Shown here in pieces: positions 17,381 through 31,003 of a stretch of DNA of 64,000 nt (its first letter is position 1; the number at the start of each line of letters is the position of its first letter). Below the pieces are notes generated by a model, which worked only from the letters and a program-made list of their open reading frames with translations, ran no database searches and was not told the origin of the DNA. The stretch is taken from the NCBI RefSeq assembly GCF_000334915.1, contig NZ_AMSF01000017.1, forward strand, positions 1-64,000. The letters run 5' to 3'. Source of the stretch: Dyella ginsengisoli LA-4. Lineage in GTDB: Bacteria > Pseudomonadota > Gammaproteobacteria > Xanthomonadales > Rhodanobacteraceae. The position numbers and the translations under genes are program-made.

Positions 17381-18271
17381 TCAGCCCTTGAGCAACCGCC
17401 CCACTTCCGCATCCTTCTCCGCCCACAGCGTGTTGATCCACGCCTGGAAGCGCTCGCGGAAAGCCGCGTCGTTCTCGTAGTCGCCGCGCAGGGCGGGGTC
17501 GATGACGCGCTGGCGGATGTGTACGCGGATGTCGCGCACGCGGCCGGCGATCAGATCCATCATCGAGCCGGCGCCCTGGGCGTAGACGATGGTGACGTCG
17601 ACGATGGCGTGCAGGCCTTCGCCCATCGCGTCCAGCACGAAGGCGACGCCGCCGGCCTTGGGGCGCAGCAGATGGGTGTAGGGCGCGCCCTGGGCGTCGT
17701 GCTTGGCGCGGGTGAAGCGCGTACCTTCCACGAAGTTCATCACCGACACAGGCATGTGACGGAATTTCTCGCAGGCCTTGCGGGTGGTCTCGCGGTCCTT
17801 GCCGGCCAGCTCGGGATGCCTGGCCAGTTCCTCGCGCGAGTGGCGCTTCATGAAGGGGAAGTCCAGCGCCCACCAGGCGGGGCCGAGCAGCGGCACCCAG
17901 ATCAGCTGGCTCTTCAGGAAGAAGCGCAGGAACGGGATGCGGCGGTTGAACACCTTCTGCAGCACCGGGATGTCGACCCAGCTCTGGTGGTTGCACAGCA
18001 CCAGGTAGTTGCCGTCGCGCTTGAGGCCCTCCAGGCCCTCGATCTGCCAGCGGGTGCGGGTGAACAGGTCGAACAGCGCGCTGTTGACGCCGATCCAGCT
18101 CTCGGCAATGGCCACCAGTACGCGCGACAGGGCCACGCGGGCGCCGTGCACCGGCAGCAGCAGCTTGACGAAGGTGAGCGCGAACAGCGGCAGCACGTGC
18201 ACGATCGTGTTGAGGATCAACGCCGTGATGGCGAGCGGGATGCGCAGGAAGGCGGGGAGCGAGGCGAGCAT
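17381..18271 (-). CDS. 1-acylglycerol-3-phosphate acyltransferase-like (PlsC/YihG type)
   Basis: 296 residues. A hydrophobic N-terminus (about 8-38) is followed by the PlsC/LPLAT domain: NHQSWVD at 94-100 carries the H(X4)D catalytic pair (His95, Asp100), then RFFLKSQLIWVPLLG, and FVEGTRFT near 180 as the acceptor-binding FPEGTR motif. The family transfers fatty acyl groups to lysophosphatidic acid or related lysolipids at the inner membrane. Length and the long C-terminal arm are closest to E. coli YihG. No strong ribosome site is visible. It lies 352 bases downstream of sufS; dispersed repeats fill that gap, so it is likely a separate transcript. Confidence 0.88.
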   Translation of the reverse strand: MLASLPAFLRIPLAITALILNTIVHVLPLFALTFVKLLLPVHGARVALSRVLVAIAESWIGVNSALFDLFTRTRWQIEGLEGLKRDGNYLVLCNHQSWVDIPVLQKVFNRRIPFLRFFLKSQLIWVPLLGPAWWALDFPFMKRHSREELARHPELAGKDRETTRKACEKFRHMPVSVMNFVEGTRFTRAKHDAQGAPYTHLLRPKAGGVAFVLDAMGEGLHAIVDVTIVYAQGAGSMMDLIAGRVRDIRVHIRQRVIDPALRGDYENDAAFRERFQAWINTLWAEKDAEVGRLLKG

Positions 18272-18438
18272 GGGAGGACCGTCATGGAATGGGTGACAGC
18301 GTAGCGCGGCGGTGGGTTGTTGGTTTGATTGGGGTCAGGTGGCGGGGCGGCTTCGGCTTGGCGACGCGGTTGCGCTGCTGGCTCGCTCGGCATGGGCACA
18401 CAGACCCGGGACGCTGAGGTAATGCCTAGAGCCCCACG

Positions 18439-18496
18439 CTCGTCATCCCAGCGGAAGCTGGAAGCGCCTTTCAACGGCGAATGCCGGTCATCCAGT
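18439..18496 (-). repeat. Dispersed palindrome-ended repeat, copy 2
   Basis: Inverted copy of the element at 10682-10740: read on the minus strand it runs CTGGATGACCGGCATTCGCC ... GGGATGACGAG. It sits in the 352-base gap 18272-18623 between the acyltransferase and sufS. Apart from this and the next element, I see no gene in the gap. Confidence 0.6.
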
Positions 18497-18520
18497 GACT
18501 TGTGCCGGGGACCCAAAAGC

Positions 18521-18556
18521 GAAGGCGCTGGATCCCAGCCTTCGCTGGGATGACGG
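18521..18556 (+). repeat. Related palindromic repeat unit
   Basis: CGCTGGATCCCAGC followed by CTTCGCTGGGATGACG: GCTGGGAT pairs with ATCCCAGC to form a stem. It shares the CTGGAT and GGGATGACG ends with the 10682 and 18439 elements, so it looks like a short form of the same family placed next to a long copy. Confidence 0.5.
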
Positions 18557-18623
18557 TGAGGGCCATGGAGGTCGAGGGAACCCGGGGCATCCGGCGAAGG
18601 GGGGCCGAACCCAGACCAACCCA

Positions 18624-19868
18624 TCACATCAACAGCTTGCGCACCTTCAGCAACGCCTCGACAAAGGCGTCCACTTCCTCGCGGGTGTTGTAGAACGCCA
18701 GCGAGGCGCGCAGCGTGGCGGGCACGCCGAAGAACTGCATCAGCGGGTGGGCGCAGTGGTGGCCGGAGCGCACGGCGACGCCCTGCAGGTCGAGCAGGGT
18801 GGCGAGATCCGTCGCCTGGGCGCCTTCGACCAGGAACGAGATCACCGGCTCCTTCTCCGCCGCCTCGCCGAAGATGCGCAGGCCGGGCACCTCGCGCAGG
18901 CGCTCGGTGGCGTAGGCGAGCAGACCCTGTTCGTGGGTGTGGATCGCCTCGAAGCCGAGCGACTGGTAGTAATCGATCGCCGCGCCCAGGCCGACGAAGC
19001 CGGCGATGTTCGGCGTGCCGGCCTCGAACTTGTGCGGCGGCTCGGCGAAGGTGGTGCCGTCGAAACGCACCTCGCGGATCATCTCGCCGCCACCGAAGAA
19101 CGGCGGCATCGCGGCGAGGTGCTCCTTCTTCGCCCACAGCGCGCCGGTGCCGGTGGGCGAGAGCATCTTGTGGCCGGTGAGCGCGTAGAAATCGCAGCCC
19201 AGCGCCTGCACGTCGACCGGGCGATGGGGCAGCGCCTGGGAGCCATCGACCAGCAGCGCGATGCCGCGCTTGCGGCATTCGCGGGCGATCTCGCGCACCG
19301 GGTTCACCGTGCCCAGCACGTTGGAGACATGGGTGACGCAGGCGAGCTTCACTTCCGGCGTGAGCAGGTCGATGAAGCGCTCGACGATCAGCTCGCCGCG
19401 CGCGTCGATCGGCGCCGCCTTCACCGTGGCGCCGGCGCGCTGGGCGACGAGCTGCCACGGCACGATGTTGGCGTGGTGCTCCATCACCGTGGTGAGGATG
19501 GCGTCTCCCGGTTTCAGCCGCGGCAGCGCGTAGCTGTAGGCGACCAGGTTGGTGGCCTGGGTGGTGCCGGAGGTGAGCACCAGCTCGTTGCGCGAGGTGG
19601 CGTTGATGAACTTCGCCAGCTTGTCGCGCGCGCCCTCGTAGGCGCTGGTCGCCTCCTCGCCGAGGAAATGCACGGCGCGCGAGACGTTGGCGTTGTACTC
19701 GCGGTAGTAACGGTCCACCGCGTCGATGACCGCCGCGGGCTTCTGGCTGGTGTTGGCGTTGTCGAAGTACACCAGCGGCTTGCCGTGCACCGAGCGCGAC
19801 AGCAGCGGGAAGTCGGCGCGCACGCGCTGCACGTCGAGGGCGATCGGGGTGGCGGTGGCGGCGTTCAT
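18624..19868 (-). CDS. sufS: Cysteine desulfurase SufS
   Basis: 414 residues, the usual length. It is a PLP enzyme that takes sulfur from cysteine to supply the SufBCD scaffold. Visible features are ETSG-type sites in LTSGTTQATN (about 98-107), the H-x-x-N block HHANIVPW near 131, Asp208 in LLVDGSQ for the PLP ring, Lys234 in TGHKMLSPTG (Schiff base), and the catalytic Cys372 in RSGHHCAHPLM. RSGHHCA is typical of SufS (group II) rather than IscS. It is last in the suf operon, 23 bases after sufD. The ATG before NAATATPI is preceded by Arg-rich non-coding-like sequence that belongs to sufD. Confidence 0.96.
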   Translation of the reverse strand: MNAATATPIALDVQRVRADFPLLSRSVHGKPLVYFDNANTSQKPAAVIDAVDRYYREYNANVSRAVHFLGEEATSAYEGARDKLAKFINATSRNELVLTSGTTQATNLVAYSYALPRLKPGDAILTTVMEHHANIVPWQLVAQRAGATVKAAPIDARGELIVERFIDLLTPEVKLACVTHVSNVLGTVNPVREIARECRKRGIALLVDGSQALPHRPVDVQALGCDFYALTGHKMLSPTGTGALWAKKEHLAAMPPFFGGGEMIREVRFDGTTFAEPPHKFEAGTPNIAGFVGLGAAIDYYQSLGFEAIHTHEQGLLAYATERLREVPGLRIFGEAAEKEPVISFLVEGAQATDLATLLDLQGVAVRSGHHCAHPLMQFFGVPATLRASLAFYNTREEVDAFVEALLKVRKLLM

Positions 19869-19891
19869 CGGCGATCCGGTGGCGAAGGGGT

Positions 19892-21198
19892 TCAGGCCTG
19901 CGGCAGGTGCCGGGCCACGAGGTCGGACAGGTGCTCGCGCAGCGCTTCGTTCGGCAGGTCGTCCAGCACCGCGCGGCAGAACGCGGCAGTAAGCATGGCG
20001 CGCGCCTGCGCCTCGGGGATGCCGCGCGAGCGCAGGTAGAACAGCGCGCGCGGATCGAGCTGGCCGACGGTGGCGCCGTGCGCGGCCTTCACCTCGTCGG
20101 CGTGGATCTCCAGCTCGGGCTTGGTGTCGATCTCGGCGTTGGCGGACAGCAGCAGGTTCTTGTTGCTGAGGCTGGCATCGGTGCCGTCGGCGCCCGGTGC
20201 CACGTAGATCGCGCCGCGGAACACGCCGCGCGCGCGGCCGTCGGCGACGCCGCGCCACAGGGCCTCGGAAGACGAGTTGCGCGCGGTGTGGCGCACCAGC
20301 ATCTGCGTGTCCGCATGCTGGCGGCCGTGCAGCACGAAGGCGCCGCGCGTTTCCAGCCGCGCGCCGTCGCCGGCCACGTCGGCCTGCAGTTCGTGGCGGC
20401 TCAGCGCCCCGCCCAGTTCCAGCGCGTGCAGGGTGGCGTGCGCGCCGGCGCGCAGCTGCACGCCGGTGCGACGCACCAGGGTGCTGGCTTCGGCGGCCGA
20501 CTGCAGGATCACGTGCTGCAGCTTTGCGCGCTCGCCCAGCGAAATATCGGTGACCACGGTGCCCAGGTGGGCGTGCTCGCCATGACCCAGATGATGCTCG
20601 GCGAGCGAGAGCGAAGCGCCCTCACCCAGCTCGATCACCTGGCGCAGGTGCCACATCGCGTCGCCTTCCGAGGCGGCGCCGACGAAGCACAGGTGCACCG
20701 GCACCTCGATCTGCGCGCCCGCTGCCACGCGCAGCACTACACCCTCGGCGGCGAACGCCGCGTTGAGCTGGACGAACGCGTCGCCGGCTTCGCGGTAGGC
20801 GCGCGCCAGCGCGAAGCGCAATGGCTCGGCATCGGTAGCCAACGCCTGCGACAGCGGCTGCAGGCTCAGGCCGGCAGGCAGCGCATCGAGCGAGGACAGG
20901 TCGGCACGCAGCACGCCGTTGACGAACACCAGCCGCGGGCCGTCGACACCCGGCAGCGCCAGCGCCGCCGCATCGATCGCCAACGTGGCGGCCGCCGCAT
21001 CACCGACGGCGTAGCGGCGCTGGCCCAGCGCGCGCAGCGCGGTGTACTTGAACGCTTCCACGCGCGTGTCCGGCAGGCCGGCGGCGAGGAAGGCGTCGAG
21101 GTTGTCGCGTCGCGCCGCGTCCAGCCAGGCGATGCCGCTGACCGGCAGCGCCGCCTCGCGCTGCGCCTCGACGAACGGAACGGGGGCCGCGGCCTGGC

Positions 21199-21202
<4 letters not shown>
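19892..21202 (-). CDS. sufD: Fe-S cluster assembly protein SufD
   Basis: 436 residues. It is a subunit of the SufBC2D scaffold. The C-terminal beta-helix core and end are characteristic: SLSNKNLLLSANAEIDTKPELEI (quoted in part: NKNLLLSANAEIDTKPELEI), HADEVKAAHGATVGQLD, then FYLRSRGIPEAQAR. The N-terminal helical part has the RVEAFKYTALRAL signature seen in SufD. It acts in the cytoplasm with SufB and SufC. The start overlaps the stop of sufC by 4 bases, so translation is coupled. Confidence 0.95.
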
Positions 21203-21960
<758 letters not shown>

Positions 21961-21985
21961 GGCTTGGGTTTTCGCAGTAATGGCG

Positions 21986-22470
21986 TCAGGGCGCCTTGGG
22001 GACGACGAACGGATGACGGACGAGATCGGCGCAGGGAGCGCTGTCCTGCTCGCCATAGGCGTCGCCGCGCAGGTAGTCACAAAGACGGGCGGTCCGTTCG
22101 CGCTCGAGGCCGGCCTGGTAGAGCGCGTAGGCAGCCGGGTAGGCGGTGCCGCGATCGGGGCCTTCGGCATTGGCAAAACGGGCCGCAAGGTCCGCATCGC
22201 GATAGCTCAGCCAGGCCCGCTGCGCCTTGCGCAGCTTCGCGATCATTTCCGGGTACGCGGCCCACTTCTTCAACACGGCCCGGTAGGTCGCGTTGAGCTC
22301 CTTGTCGGCCGCCTCGCCGACCTGGCCAGCGCACTGGTTCATGTCGTACTGGGTGGCGGCCTTGGCACAAAACCGTGCCACGACTGCGCTATCGGCCGGC
22401 GGCTGATCGGCGCGCGCTGGCGTCACCAGCAGGCTGCCAAGGACAAGCACCGCAAAAAACGCGACATACC

Positions 22471-22474
<4 letters not shown>
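21986..22474 (-). CDS. LprI-like secreted protein inside the suf operon
   Basis: 162 residues. A clear Sec signal peptide (to about residue 22, ending PARA) is followed by a DUF1311/LprI-type domain: [44 protein letters not shown] and a Cys pair towards the end (RLCDYL and APCADL). These are the two-Cys, L..aY..vl, Q.aWl.yRd features of the family. The protein should be periplasmic, yet its ATG overlaps the sufB stop (ATGA) and sufC starts 25 bases later, so it is made from the suf transcript. A periplasmic protein has no known part in SUF assembly. LprI-type activity (lysozyme inhibition) is by family only. Confidence 0.85.
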
Positions 22475-26323
<3,849 letters not shown>

Positions 26324-26344
26324 TCGAACCGTCGCGGGGTGGCC

Positions 26345-26370
26345 ATCCGGCCGCCCCGCAGCGGCCGGAT
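26345..26370. terminator. GC-rich hairpin between amtB and the EAL gene
   Basis: ATCCGGCCGC (26345-26354) and GCGGCCGGAT (26361-26370) are perfect 10-base arms around a 6-base loop. The stem lies between two convergent stops (26323 and 26390). No T-run on either side, so it is probably a bidirectional, weak or Rho-assisted end. Confidence 0.5.
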
Positions 26371-26389
26371 CTCCGGCCGACGCGGCAGC

Positions 26390-27643
26390 CTAGGCACCGA
26401 AGCGCGAGATGAAGTCCCCGGCCGGCATGGGTTCGCCCAGATGGTGCCCCTGGCCGAAGTCGCAGCCCATCCGGGCCAGCAGCGTCCGTGTCGCCGGGTC
26501 TTCGATGCCCTCGGCCACGGTGACCAGATCGAGGTGGTGCGCCATGTCGATGATCGCGCGCATCAGCGCGGCGCCGCGCGCATCGGCCTCGAGCCCGCGC
26601 ACCAGCGATATGTCGATCTTCAGCTCGGTCGCCGGGAATTTGCGCAGGTAGGCAATGCTGGCGTAGCCGGTGCCGAAGTCGTCGATCGCCACGCCGAGTC
26701 CACGATCGCGCAGGCGACGGAGCACGCGCACGGTCTGCTCCAGGTCGTTCACCAGCGCCGTCTCGGTCACCTCGGCGACGACGCGCTCGGGCGCAATGCC
26801 CCAGATCTCCAGCGCGCCGGTGAGCTTCTCTACCAGCCCCGGCTGGTCGAACACCCGCGGCGAAAGGTTGATGGAGAATTTCATTCCCGCCGCCGGCGGC
26901 AACTGCGCCGCATGGCGGAGCGTGGCGTTGATGCTCCAGTGGGTGAGCGCACCGATCAGTCCGCTCTGTTCGGCGAACGGCACGAAATCCGCAGGCGATA
27001 TGCCGCCGCTGGCGCCTCCCGCCGGCCAGCGCGCCAACGATTCGGCCGCCACCACACCGCCGGCCTGCAGATCGAAGATCGGCTGCAGGAACACCGCCAG
27101 GCGATTGCTCTCGATGGCGTCGCGAAGCTCGCCGTAGCGCACCGCCACCGGATCGCTGGCGCCATCGTGGACCGCATGCTGTTCGCCCAGGCGCAGCGCC
27201 TCGTCCATCGCCATGTCGGCCCGCAACAGCACCGACTCGGGGCCTTCACCATGGTCCGGATAGAGTGCGATGCCCATGACCGGCCGGGCCCGCCACGGCT
27301 CGCCCTGGCCGGCGACCGGTTGCTCGAATGCCTGCATGAGCCGGGTTGCGGCCAGCAGCGCATGCTGCGCATTGCGCATGCCCGGAAGCAGCAACGCGAA
27401 AAGGTCTTCGCCGATACGAAACACGCGATCCGCCGGCCGCAACGCGTCGGCGATCAGGGCGATCACCTGGGCAACCGCAGCGTCCGCGGCGGCATAACCG
27501 AAACGCAGCCGGCGCTCGCGCAGCCCCTCGATCCGGAGCACGACCGCGGCAACGCGGTCCTCTCCCGCCCGGGCCCGGATCGCGGCATCGAAGGCCGACA
27601 GCAACGCATCGCGGTTCAGCAAGCGACGACTCCCCGTCCCCAC
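26390..27643 (-). CDS. EAL-domain cyclic-di-GMP phosphodiesterase with degenerate GGDEF
   Basis: 417 residues. The N-terminal ~155 residues form a GGDEF-type fold whose active site is lost: where GGDEF should stand there is IGEDL (in FRIGEDLFALLLPG). The C-terminal EAL domain keeps its catalytic residues: ESLARW (the E-x-L-x-R form), INLSP, EVTETA, IDDFGTGYASIAYL, LKIDISLV, AEGIED and the QG of FGQGHHLG. It should therefore hydrolyse c-di-GMP, and the GGDEF part may regulate. No membrane segment or PAS domain. It lies 19 bases after the HD-GYP gene and is probably co-transcribed with it. The start (ATG or near-cognate at 27643) is less certain. Confidence 0.88.
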   Translation of the reverse strand: MGTGSRRLLNRDALLSAFDAAIRARAGEDRVAAVVLRIEGLRERRLRFGYAAADAAVAQVIALIADALRPADRVFRIGEDLFALLLPGMRNAQHALLAATRLMQAFEQPVAGQGEPWRARPVMGIALYPDHGEGPESVLLRADMAMDEALRLGEQHAVHDGASDPVAVRYGELRDAIESNRLAVFLQPIFDLQAGGVVAAESLARWPAGGASGGISPADFVPFAEQSGLIGALTHWSINATLRHAAQLPPAAGMKFSINLSPRVFDQPGLVEKLTGALEIWGIAPERVVAEVTETALVNDLEQTVRVLRRLRDRGLGVAIDDFGTGYASIAYLRKFPATELKIDISLVRGLEADARGAALMRAIIDMAHHLDLVTVAEGIEDPATRTLLARMGCDFGQGHHLGEPMPAGDFISRFGA

Positions 27644-27662
27644 CGGTCGGCGGCTGCGGGCA

Positions 27663-28886
27663 TCATTGCAGGAACAGATCCGCGGTATCGATGCCGTACT
27701 CGCCCGGCGCCAGGCCCCGGCGGATGTGGACCTGCGGCTTGCCCTCGGGCTGGTTCATCAGGTCCATCACCTGGAACGTGGTCAACGCCAGCTTGTCCGG
27801 CGTACTCAGGATCACCACCCGCGGCGTCAGCCGCCGCGCCTGGTTCTGCGCCAGCACCACCGCAACCTCGCCCGTGGTCAGTTCCACCATCGAGCCGGTG
27901 GGGTAGACGCCCAGACAGACCTGGAACTGCTCGACCAGCTCGGCCTGGAACTGGGTTCCCTTGGCCGCGTAGATCGCCCGCAGCGCCTGGTGGCGGGACA
28001 CCGCCGGCCGGTAGGTGTGCTCGCTGATCATCGAATGGTAGGCGTCGATGATCGACAGCATGCGGCCGGCCAGCGGGATCTCCACGCCGGCCAGCCCGGC
28101 CGGATAGCCCTGGCCGTCGTGTCGCTCGTGGTGGGTGCGGACGATGTCGATCACGTCGGCATCGCGCAGCTCCGACGCGTGCAGGATGTCCAGGCCGTGG
28201 GCCACGTGCTGGCGGATCTGCTCCATCTCCTCCGCGGTCGGCTTGCCGGGATGGGTCAGCAGCTCACCGGGGACCCGCGCCTTGCCGACATCCATCAACA
28301 GGCCGCCAGCGGCGAGGCTGACGATGGTTTCCTCGGCGAAGCCCATGTGCCGACCGAACAGCGCGGCCAGCACGCTGCAGTGGATGGCGTGGTTGTAGGA
28401 GTAGCTGTCGCGGCGGCGCAGGCCCTCGACCCAGAAGAACGCATCGGCGCTGCGCAGCACGCTGGCAACCAGCGGGCGCACGGCCTGCTCGACGCTCTCC
28501 ACCGGCAGCTCGCGTCCCTGCATCACGTCGTCGAAGACCCGGTCGACGAGGGTGGACGCCTGTTCCATCGCCTCGCGGGCGCGGGGCAGTTCCTCGGCGA
28601 AGTCCACCTCGTCGCGATAGCCGATGCGCGCCTGGAAGCGTGCCTCGGGCAATTCGGTGCGGTTGAGGATCTTCAGCGGGACGTTGTCCAGCAGCACCTG
28701 CCGACGCGTGTCGACGTAGACGAAACTGCAGAACTCGCGCAGTTTCTCGATGTCTTCCAGCGAACGCACCTCGAGCCCCTGCAGCGGGAACGGGGTCTGC
28801 TCCCACGGCAGGTCGAGTCGCGAGACGTACATGCCGAGCTTGATGTCGGCCACATCGATGCAGCGCTCTTCCAGTTCAAGCGCCAT
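27663..28886 (-). CDS. HD-GYP domain protein with altered HD motif
   Basis: 407 residues. An N-terminal DUF3391-like region (DIKLGMYVSRLDLPWEQTPFPLQG, quoted in part: LGMYVSRLDLPW) leads to an HD-GYP domain. The GYP part is intact (HHERHDGQGYP at 252-262; IPLAGRMLSIIDAY). The HD pair is changed: residues 198-199 are Met-Asp in GGLLMDVGK where HD-GYP enzymes have His-Asp. The lost His is a metal ligand, so c-di-GMP hydrolysis may be weak or absent. AGGGG precedes the ATG at 28886; a GTG three codons earlier is less likely. The EAL gene follows after 19 bases. Confidence 0.88.
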   Translation of the reverse strand: MALELEERCIDVADIKLGMYVSRLDLPWEQTPFPLQGLEVRSLEDIEKLREFCSFVYVDTRRQVLLDNVPLKILNRTELPEARFQARIGYRDEVDFAEELPRAREAMEQASTLVDRVFDDVMQGRELPVESVEQAVRPLVASVLRSADAFFWVEGLRRRDSYSYNHAIHCSVLAALFGRHMGFAEETIVSLAAGGLLMDVGKARVPGELLTHPGKPTAEEMEQIRQHVAHGLDILHASELRDADVIDIVRTHHERHDGQGYPAGLAGVEIPLAGRMLSIIDAYHSMISEHTYRPAVSRHQALRAIYAAKGTQFQAELVEQFQVCLGVYPTGSMVELTTGEVAVVLAQNQARRLTPRVVILSTPDKLALTTFQVMDLMNQPEGKPQVHIRRGLAPGEYGIDTADLFLQ

Positions 28887-29273
28887 GGCGGACACCCCTG
28901 GCGGGCGGGCGCCGCGGACAGGCCCGGCGGCATGTTCCGCCCACCTTGCCCGACGATGTCGCCGCGCACGCGGCGATCACCGGCGACCACAGTCCGGACA
29001 AATGCGACGACAAGACCAGATGCATCGAACTCAAAGGCAGAAATTCCCTCGGCTGGCCGACCCGCACCACCCGAGCGCTGCGGCCGCCGTCTGCCTAAGG
29101 TGGCCCACAATGCGCGCCGGTTCAAGCGGTAACGCAGCACCGGAAAAAATCAGTTTGGCCAGAGACTTGCCGGTGATCGACAGGAAAACGGTTTCGCACC
29201 GCGGCCGCCCTCCCGGCTTCCGCGAACGGGCACTGACGCTAGACTGGCATTTTCCGCCCTGTCCTTGCCGCCG
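28887..29273. other. Divergent intergenic region
   Basis: 387 bases between the HD-GYP gene and amgK, which diverge. It must hold both promoters. A possible -10 (TAGACT at about 29231-29236) lies before amgK but without a good -35, and an A-rich tract (GGAAAAAATC near 29141) is present. No gene, hairpin of note or regulator site can be supported. Confidence 0.4.
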
Positions 29274-30299
29274 ATGACCTCCACCGACCGCGCCACCGAA
29301 CGCCTGGCCTGGCTGCGCCGCACGCTCGGCGACGACCGCCTCACGCTGGAAAGCGCATCGTCCGACGCCAGTTTCCGCAGCTACTGGCGCACCCGCCACG
29401 GCGGCCGCAGCTGGATCGTGATGGATTCGCCCCCGGCCCAGGAGGACCCGGCGCCGTGGCTGGCGATCGGCCGCCGTCTGGCCGACGCCGGCCTGCACGT
29501 GCCGGCGGTGCATGAAGCCGATCTCGCGCAGGGCTTCCTGCTGATCGAGGATCTCGGCACCCGCACCTACCTGCCGGAATTGAACGAGGCTTCGGTCGAG
29601 CAGCTCTACGGCGCCGCGCTCGACGCGTTGCTGCGCATCCAGACACGCATGGGTACCTCGGATCTGGCCCACTACGACCGCGCATTCCTGGCCCGCGAGC
29701 TGGCGATCCTGCCGGAGTGGTTCCTTGGCCGGCACCTGGGCGTGACGCCCGACGACGACGAACTGGAAACGCTGGAGGAAGCCTTCGGCGTGCTGCTGGA
29801 CAGCGCGCTGGCGCAACCGACCGTGTTCGTGCACCGCGACTTCCACAGCCGCAACCTGCTGGTGATCGACGACGACACGCCGCTGGCCAGCCCCGGCATC
29901 ATCGATTTCCAGGGCGCGCTGGCCGGCCCGATCGCCTACGACCTCGCCTCGCTGCTGCGCGACTGCTACATCGCCTGGCCGCGCGAGCGCGTCGAGTCCT
30001 GGGTCGAGGCCTATCGCAAGCGCCTACACGGCGCCGGGCTGATCGACGACGAGGTCGACGCCGCCACTTTCCTGCGCTGGTTCGACCTGATCGGCCTGCA
30101 GCGGCACCTGAAGGTGCTGGGCATCTTCTGCCGGCTCGCCTACCGCGACGGCAAGCGCGGCTACCTGGCCGACCTGCCCCGCGTGTTCGACTACGTGATC
30201 GACATCGCCGGCAGCTACCCCGAACTGCAGCCGATGGCCGACCTGCTGGCGCGGCACGTCGGCGACCGCGACCTGACCACGGAGCCGGCACTCGCATGA
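29274..30299 (+). CDS. amgK: N-acetylmuramate/N-acetylglucosamine 1-kinase AmgK
   Basis: 341 residues, aminoglycoside-phosphotransferase fold. Motifs are ASSDASFRSYWR near the N-terminus (nucleotide loop), the catalytic HRDFHSRNL with His187, Asp189, Asn194, and the metal-binding IIDFQGALAGP with Asp211. In Pseudomonas and relatives AmgK phosphorylates MurNAc (and GlcNAc) at the anomeric position in the peptidoglycan-recycling route that bypasses de novo UDP-MurNAc synthesis. Its stop overlaps the murU start (ATGA), and this pairing supports the call. The ATG at 29274 is preferred to a TTG three codons before. Confidence 0.92.
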   Translation: MTSTDRATERLAWLRRTLGDDRLTLESASSDASFRSYWRTRHGGRSWIVMDSPPAQEDPAPWLAIGRRLADAGLHVPAVHEADLAQGFLLIEDLGTRTYLPELNEASVEQLYGAALDALLRIQTRMGTSDLAHYDRAFLARELAILPEWFLGRHLGVTPDDDELETLEEAFGVLLDSALAQPTVFVHRDFHSRNLLVIDDDTPLASPGIIDFQGALAGPIAYDLASLLRDCYIAWPRERVESWVEAYRKRLHGAGLIDDEVDAATFLRWFDLIGLQRHLKVLGIFCRLAYRDGKRGYLADLPRVFDYVIDIAGSYPELQPMADLLARHVGDRDLTTEPALA

Positions 30300-31003
30300 G
30301 ACATGCGCTGATCTTCGCCGCGGGACTGGGCGAACGCATGCGCCCGCTCACCGACAGCACACCCAAACCCCTGCTCTCTGTCGGCGGCAAGCCGCTGATC
30401 GTGTGGCACCTGGAGAAACTGGCGGCGCTCGGCGTGCATTACGTGGTGGTCAACACCTCGCACCTGGCCGACCGGTTTCCCGAAGCGCTGGGCGACGGCG
30501 CCCGCTGGGGACTGCGCATCCGCTACGCGTACGAGGGGACGACGCCGCTGGAGACCGGCGGCGGCATGCTCAACGCATTGCCGCTGCTGGGGCCGGAACC
30601 GTTCCTGGCGATCAATGGCGACATCTGGACCGATCTCGATTTCGCCCGCCTGCCGACCGAACCGCGTGGCCTGGCACACCTGGTGATGGTCGACAACCCG
30701 CCGCACCACCCGGCGGGCGACTTTCATCTGGATGCCGACGGGCACCTGCACGCCCAGGGCGAGCCACGTCTCACCTTCGCCGGCGTGGGGGTCTATCGCC
30801 GGGAGGTACTCGATGGCTGGCAGGAGCATGCTTCGACGATGCGGCCCGGCCAGCAGCCGCGCTTCCCGCTCGCGCCCCTGCTGCGCACCGCGATGGCCGC
30901 TGCCGCGGTGGATGGCATGCATCACCGCGGGCGCTGGACCGATGTGGGCACGCCCGAGCGCCTGGCCGAGCTGGACCGGACGCTGCCCCCAGGCAGCCGC
31001 TAG
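30296..31003 (+). CDS. murU: N-acetylmuramate-1-phosphate uridylyltransferase MurU
   Basis: 235 residues, nucleotidyltransferase fold. The N-terminal signature AAGLGERMRPLTDSTPKPLL spans about residues 8-27; NGDIWTDLDF around 102 gives the metal-binding Asp, and the second acidic site is in RGRWTDVGTPERL near the end. It converts MurNAc-1-P plus UTP to UDP-MurNAc, the last bypass step of peptidoglycan recycling. Translationally coupled to amgK. Its TAG stop shares the palindrome CTAG (31000-31003) with the stop of the convergent motB. Confidence 0.93.
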   Translation: MRHALIFAAGLGERMRPLTDSTPKPLLSVGGKPLIVWHLEKLAALGVHYVVVNTSHLADRFPEALGDGARWGLRIRYAYEGTTPLETGGGMLNALPLLGPEPFLAINGDIWTDLDFARLPTEPRGLAHLVMVDNPPHHPAGDFHLDADGHLHAQGEPRLTFAGVGVYRREVLDGWQEHASTMRPGQQPRFPLAPLLRTAMAAAAVDGMHHRGRWTDVGTPERLAELDRTLPPGSR

